From contig NW_026516208.1 of assembly GCF_025602895.1 (NCBI RefSeq), positions 930,001-994,000 of the forward strand: a DNA stretch of 64,000 nucleotides, in the 5' to 3' direction. The stretch comes from Polychytrium aggregatum. Lineage: Eukaryota > Chytridiomycota > Chytridiomycetes > Polychytriales. Position numbers and translations under genes: made by a program. Positions 62,501 to 64,000 of the stretch are shown piece after piece (the first letter of the stretch is position 1; every line of letters starts with the position of its first letter). Under the pieces are notes generated by a model. The model made no database searches and was not told the origin of the DNA. It saw only the letters and a list, made by a program, of their open reading frames with translations.

Positions 62501-63183
62501 GAGGTCAAAGTCGTCGCCGCTGGCCCTGGCAGCAAGTGTTGACCCCAAGGGCCTATTGTGCTCGCGATGGAGATGATGGCCAATTTCAACGCTTGACCAT
62601 TGCCCGGAAGGGCGGTGGAACGAGAAGATGCGTTCGGCGCCATGAACACGGATGCCGTTGATTTGGGGACGAATGCGGATGACGGTGTGCTCGTGAACAT
62701 CGGATGTTACCCAGTCATAACTGGAGCCGTGCGTCATGAAGGAGGGGTCGAGGTTCTGAAACACAGGGGACTGCAGGACATGTGTATCAAACTTGTCGAT
62801 GGAGAAACCGTCAGCATTCCTGAGGATTCATTGTGGATGGACAGGGAGATGGGCTGGAGATGAGTTGGAGCGAAAGCAGGCAGGCTGTCGAGGAGCAACC
62901 AAGGGGAGAGGTGGCTGACTCATGTCAGAGAAGGAAGTTGCGGAGTGGAGAGGATAGCGAAATGGGAGAGGTGTCAATCACTCGGGGGACAAACCATTGC
63001 CAGGTCGGAAGTCCGAGAAGCTCATCTGGTTGGAGCTGTCCTGAAGTGGGGAGGGAGGGTGAGTCGAGCCGGACTGCGAGGTGGACATCAGCCGCGCCAG
63101 CCCTTACTTTTATGGAGGCCAGTCGAGTGGACGAGGGTGGCCAGGGCAGCCAGGACGAGACCAGCAGGCCAGAGTGGGGCCAT
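59563..63183 (-). CDS. Membrane-anchored gluzincin metalloprotease (fungalysin-like)
   Basis: The first exon (to about 63111) gives a signal peptide, MAPLWPAGLVLAALATLVHS. The next begins near 62826 (DGFSIDKFDTHVLQSPVFQN) and carries an FTP-like propeptide (RVHGAERIFSFHRPSG). The peptidase part has YLDYYR|DWEADGYVDGNIHM and the zinc site HELTHAFVAKFVPDL at 61276-61290, with the third ligand Glu in NEGWADYFAAI. After the intron 60988-61058 it reads DSGVFSGALWEIRSNIP, as in M36 enzymes. Unusually, about 230 more C-terminal residues hold about five transmembrane helices (WLWTLVLFGLIEFAVLLSLL, WIWIGIMFLGDALFLAMTAF, ALFIPIYAAVVIDLGMLFLG and more). The catalytic domain should face outside with many N-glycosylation sites. 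The exon 1-2 splice phase is unresolved. Confidence 0.85.
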
Positions 63184-63359
63184 GCCTGTGAGACTGGACC
63201 AAGGTGAAGGGGGAGACACGGATGAGGACAACGAGCTGGAGAGTGAGGCAGAAGGACGAGCCCGAGAAGGAAAGCTTCTGGAAGGGAGGCTGAGCACGCG
63301 AGCAACCCAATGATTGGTCGGAAGAGGCACAGCTGTGGCGGGCGAAAGCGAAATGGGAT

Positions 63360-64000
63360 TCAAGGGATTGTGTTGTATTGGAAGAGTGCCAGGTCTCGGA
63401 TCAAAATGGGTGCAAAACATGCCGAGCCAGCCAGGGCCAGTCAGGACCAGCCAGGGTCAGCCGCGCGGATGGCCAAGCAAACGACATGCTCAAGAAAACT
63501 GAATGGTCAGAGAAGATTGGTGATCAGGAAGGAATGGCGGGTACCAAGCAGATCCGATGCTATGTCTGCATCAGATTGTGCCAGATCCAGGTTGGGTTCG
63601 CGCCAGATTCATACAATGTCGGTGTCAGGTCCAGGCCAGGTCAGGATGAAAGATGGATGGGCGTGAGCAAGTGCGCATGGAAGCAGACAGCGAGGCAGAC
63701 AGCGAGGCGGATTGCACGATCAGGGCGTGGCCTGGCATGGGTTGTTGGTGTTGGAGACCACAGTCAGTGGTGTTGGGCAATAGGTTCCGGCAGCACAGCT
63801 CTGGCTCTGGGTCATGAATGACCATCCAGCGTTGTTTTGAGCACACTGGTAGAAAGTGTGCGAGAGCCCGTCGGCCCCGGCAGGTCCGCACAGGAACTGG
63901 TTGGTGTTGCAGACGCTGGATCCATATCCAGACACGACGATGCCCCCAGAAGGAACGCATGACTGGTATCCGGCTGGCACGGTGGTGCCGCACCAAGCCG
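63360..64000 (-). repeat. Inverted repeat, right arm
   Basis: This is the reverse complement of 50476-51116 with about four substitutions and no net indel. The match continues to the final base of the window, so the arm is longer. It ends 177 bp upstream of the protease start codon, and therefore carries part of that gene's upstream region. Confidence 0.97.
63720..64000 (-). CDS. Second copy of the cysteine-rich secreted gene, partial
   Basis: The frame, read inward from the window edge, matches the last ~93 residues of the gene at 48879-50756, including module 4 (CNTNQFLCGPAG), and ends at the same codon (CQATP). No stop or frameshift is seen in the visible part. Its first exons lie outside the window, so it cannot be said whether the copy is complete. 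Confidence 0.85.
   Translation of the reverse strand, partial: AWCGTTVPAGYQSCVPSGGIVVSGYGSSVCNTNQFLCGPAGADGLSHTFYQCAQNNAGWSFMTQSQSCAAGTYCPTPLTVVSNTNNPCQATP

Overview
This window reads as nuclear DNA from an early-diverging, probably zoosporic (chytrid-like) fungus. Almost every recognisable gene is eukaryotic and broken by short GT-AG introns. The gene set is fungal: a BZZ1-type F-BAR protein, an ESA1-type MYST acetyltransferase, Sso1/2-type syntaxin and secreted chitin-binding-type proteins. A ZSWIM2-like ubiquitin ligase is also present, which fits a flagellated lineage better than yeasts or moulds. The order is an inference; nothing here fixes a species. DNA is GC-rich, gene density is high, and introns and intergenic gaps carry many minisatellites with 6-13 bp units.

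Layout. 0-4.6 kb: an LRR protein built from ten 135-bp repeats, open at the window edge, and a short Sel1-repeat protein. 4.6-10.7 kb: syntaxin (-), a 42-residue CxxC protein (-), glutaredoxin (+) and a HIG1-like mitochondrial membrane protein (-). 11.8-15.6 kb: a flavin disulfide oxidoreductase with an apparent frameshift (+) and a multi-pass membrane protein (+). 16.1-22.8 kb: a BSD-domain protein (-) and a 1,090-residue secreted mucin-lectin (+). 23.1-34.4 kb: a housekeeping block with PSMD9/Nas2 (-), UVRAG/VPS38 (-), POLD4 (+), PLRG1/PRP46 (-) and ESA1/TIP60 (+), arranged as divergent and convergent pairs. 34.9-46.9 kb: ZSWIM2-like E3 (-), IBA57 (-), BZZ1 (+) and a small membrane protein (-). 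48.9-64 kb: a four-module cysteine-rich secreted protein (+), USB1 (+), WDR6 (+), a gluzincin metalloprotease fused to a polytopic membrane domain (-), and a second, inverted copy of the cysteine-rich secreted gene running off the window end.

Themes. RNA processing (PLRG1, USB1, WDR6), membrane traffic and autophagy (syntaxin, BZZ1, UVRAG), mitochondrial function (IBA57, HIG1-like) and protein turnover (PSMD9, ZSWIM2) make up the core. The cell-surface layer (mucin-lectin, cysteine-rich chitin-binding-like proteins, membrane protease, LRR protein) is the accessory and most novel part.

The strongest structural signal is a >99% identical inverted duplication of at least 641 bp (50476-51116 against 63360-64000). 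It encloses USB1, WDR6 and the protease. Exon limits were worked out by hand from splice signals and reading phase; where they could not be resolved this is stated.
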